Assembly (NCBI GenBank): GCA_947685225.1
Contig: CANTUV010000015.1
Location: 620,001 to 684,000, forward strand
Length of the DNA: 64,000 nucleotides
From: Garcia nutans
Lineage: Eukaryota; Streptophyta; Magnoliopsida; Malpighiales; Euphorbiaceae
Reading direction: 5' to 3'
Under the pieces are notes generated by a model that was not told the DNA's origin, did not search any database, and saw only the letters and a program-made list of their open reading frames with translations. Positions 63,751 to 64,000 of the stretch are shown here, one piece after another. The position numbers and the translations under genes are program-made. Position 1 is the stretch's first letter, and every line of letters begins with the position of its first letter.

Positions 63751-64000
63751 ACAATTGCTTATGTCTTCCTGGCCGCCCTGACTCGAATTATTCTTACCTT
63801 TTTTAACTTATAGACCGAAAAGTTTTAATTTGAGCCAATTCAAATTGATTTTAGGGTTTTATAATTGAATTTATACCTCTTTAATCCGAACCGACTTTTT
63901 TAAAAGTTATAAACTAGTTTTAAATATTTTAAAGTCGGATCAAATTTATTTTGACATTCTTTAATTAAGGGGTCAAAATTAAGGGTCTACATAGAGATAA

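Larger units (their letters stand above)
41547..63991 (-). mobile_element. Element G: Tat/Ogre-like Ty3/gypsy retrotransposon with antisense PMD gene
   Basis: Two related LTRs (41547-43502 and 61759-63991) have flanks AAGAG (41542-41546) and TAGAG (63992-63996), 4 of 5 alike. The minus strand starts TGTAGACCCTTAATT, with a TGGCAATTCCACTAGGG primer site next to the right LTR and a GCAGGGGGCAAAT polypurine tract next to the left LTR, so it reads right to left. It keeps a broken gag but no recognisable reverse transcriptase or integrase. An antisense PMD gene and a tandem-repeat field lie between the gag side and the 3' LTR. It spans 22.4 kb, of which 9.67 kb is the nested element H. Confidence 0.8.
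61759..63991 (-). repeat. 5' LTR of element G
   Basis: 2233 bp, from TGTGAGCAAGG to AAGGGTCTACA on the plus strand. It has the GAACACGGGCCTAAGCCCGG palindrome near 61840 that is lost in the 3' LTR, a telobox-like AAACCCTA field at about 62500-62940, and ATGTCGACC hairpins at 63519-63750. Confidence 0.87.

Overview
This window looks like nuclear DNA of a flowering plant, most likely a eudicot. It is AT-rich, has spliced transposon genes with GT..AG introns, and is built almost wholly of plant-type transposable elements: a LINE, CACTA (En/Spm) DNA transposons, Ty3/gypsy chromoviruses and a Tat/Ogre-type retrotransposon. I found no intact host gene, no tRNA or rRNA gene and no CRISPR array. All boundaries come from reading termini, target-site duplications (TSDs) and protein motifs by eye; nothing was aligned by computer.

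Positions 1-4889 are AT-rich unassigned flank with simple repeats and a degenerate 21-bp tandem repeat. From about 4890 to 41232 there is one decayed minus-strand L1-type LINE, cut into four pieces by three insertions. (1) Solo LTR A (5272-24194) sits inside the LINE RNase H domain. It was itself hit by a 12.6-kb CACTA transposon (5895-18509) and by solo LTR B (19620-23572), which holds solo LTR C (20959-22322). (2) Solo LTR D (24494-36215) holds the youngest element, E, a full-length chromovirus (25423-34947) with nearly identical LTRs. (3) Solo LTR F is at 38497-40999.

From 41233 there is a short CACTA-like terminus. It is interrupted by G (41547-63991), a Tat/Ogre-like element on the minus strand with a primer-binding site and polypurine tract, a broken gag, no recognisable pol, a spliced antisense plant-mobile-domain (PMD) gene, and a tandem-repeat field next to its 3' LTR. 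Inside G lies H (51261-60929), a gypsy element keeping only a broken gag between 2744-bp LTRs. One LTR of H contains solo LTR I (51967-54544), and the other LTR preserves the empty site.

The coding genes are those of the elements. The CACTA element has two divergent genes: TnpD-like transposase rightward, and Transposase_24 plus a C48 (Ulp1-like) peptidase leftward. Between them are a captured HECT ubiquitin-ligase exon and a 1.2-kb AT minisatellite. E has gag-protease, RT-RNase H and integrase-chromodomain frames, separated by one frameshift and two stops. All are pseudogenes or disrupted. The most notable observations are the antisense PMD gene plus satellite field of G, the HECT exon inside the CACTA element, and closely similar palindromic cassettes (GACACGGCCA/TGGCCGTGTC against GACACGCCCA/TGGGCGTGTC) in LTRs of two different families.
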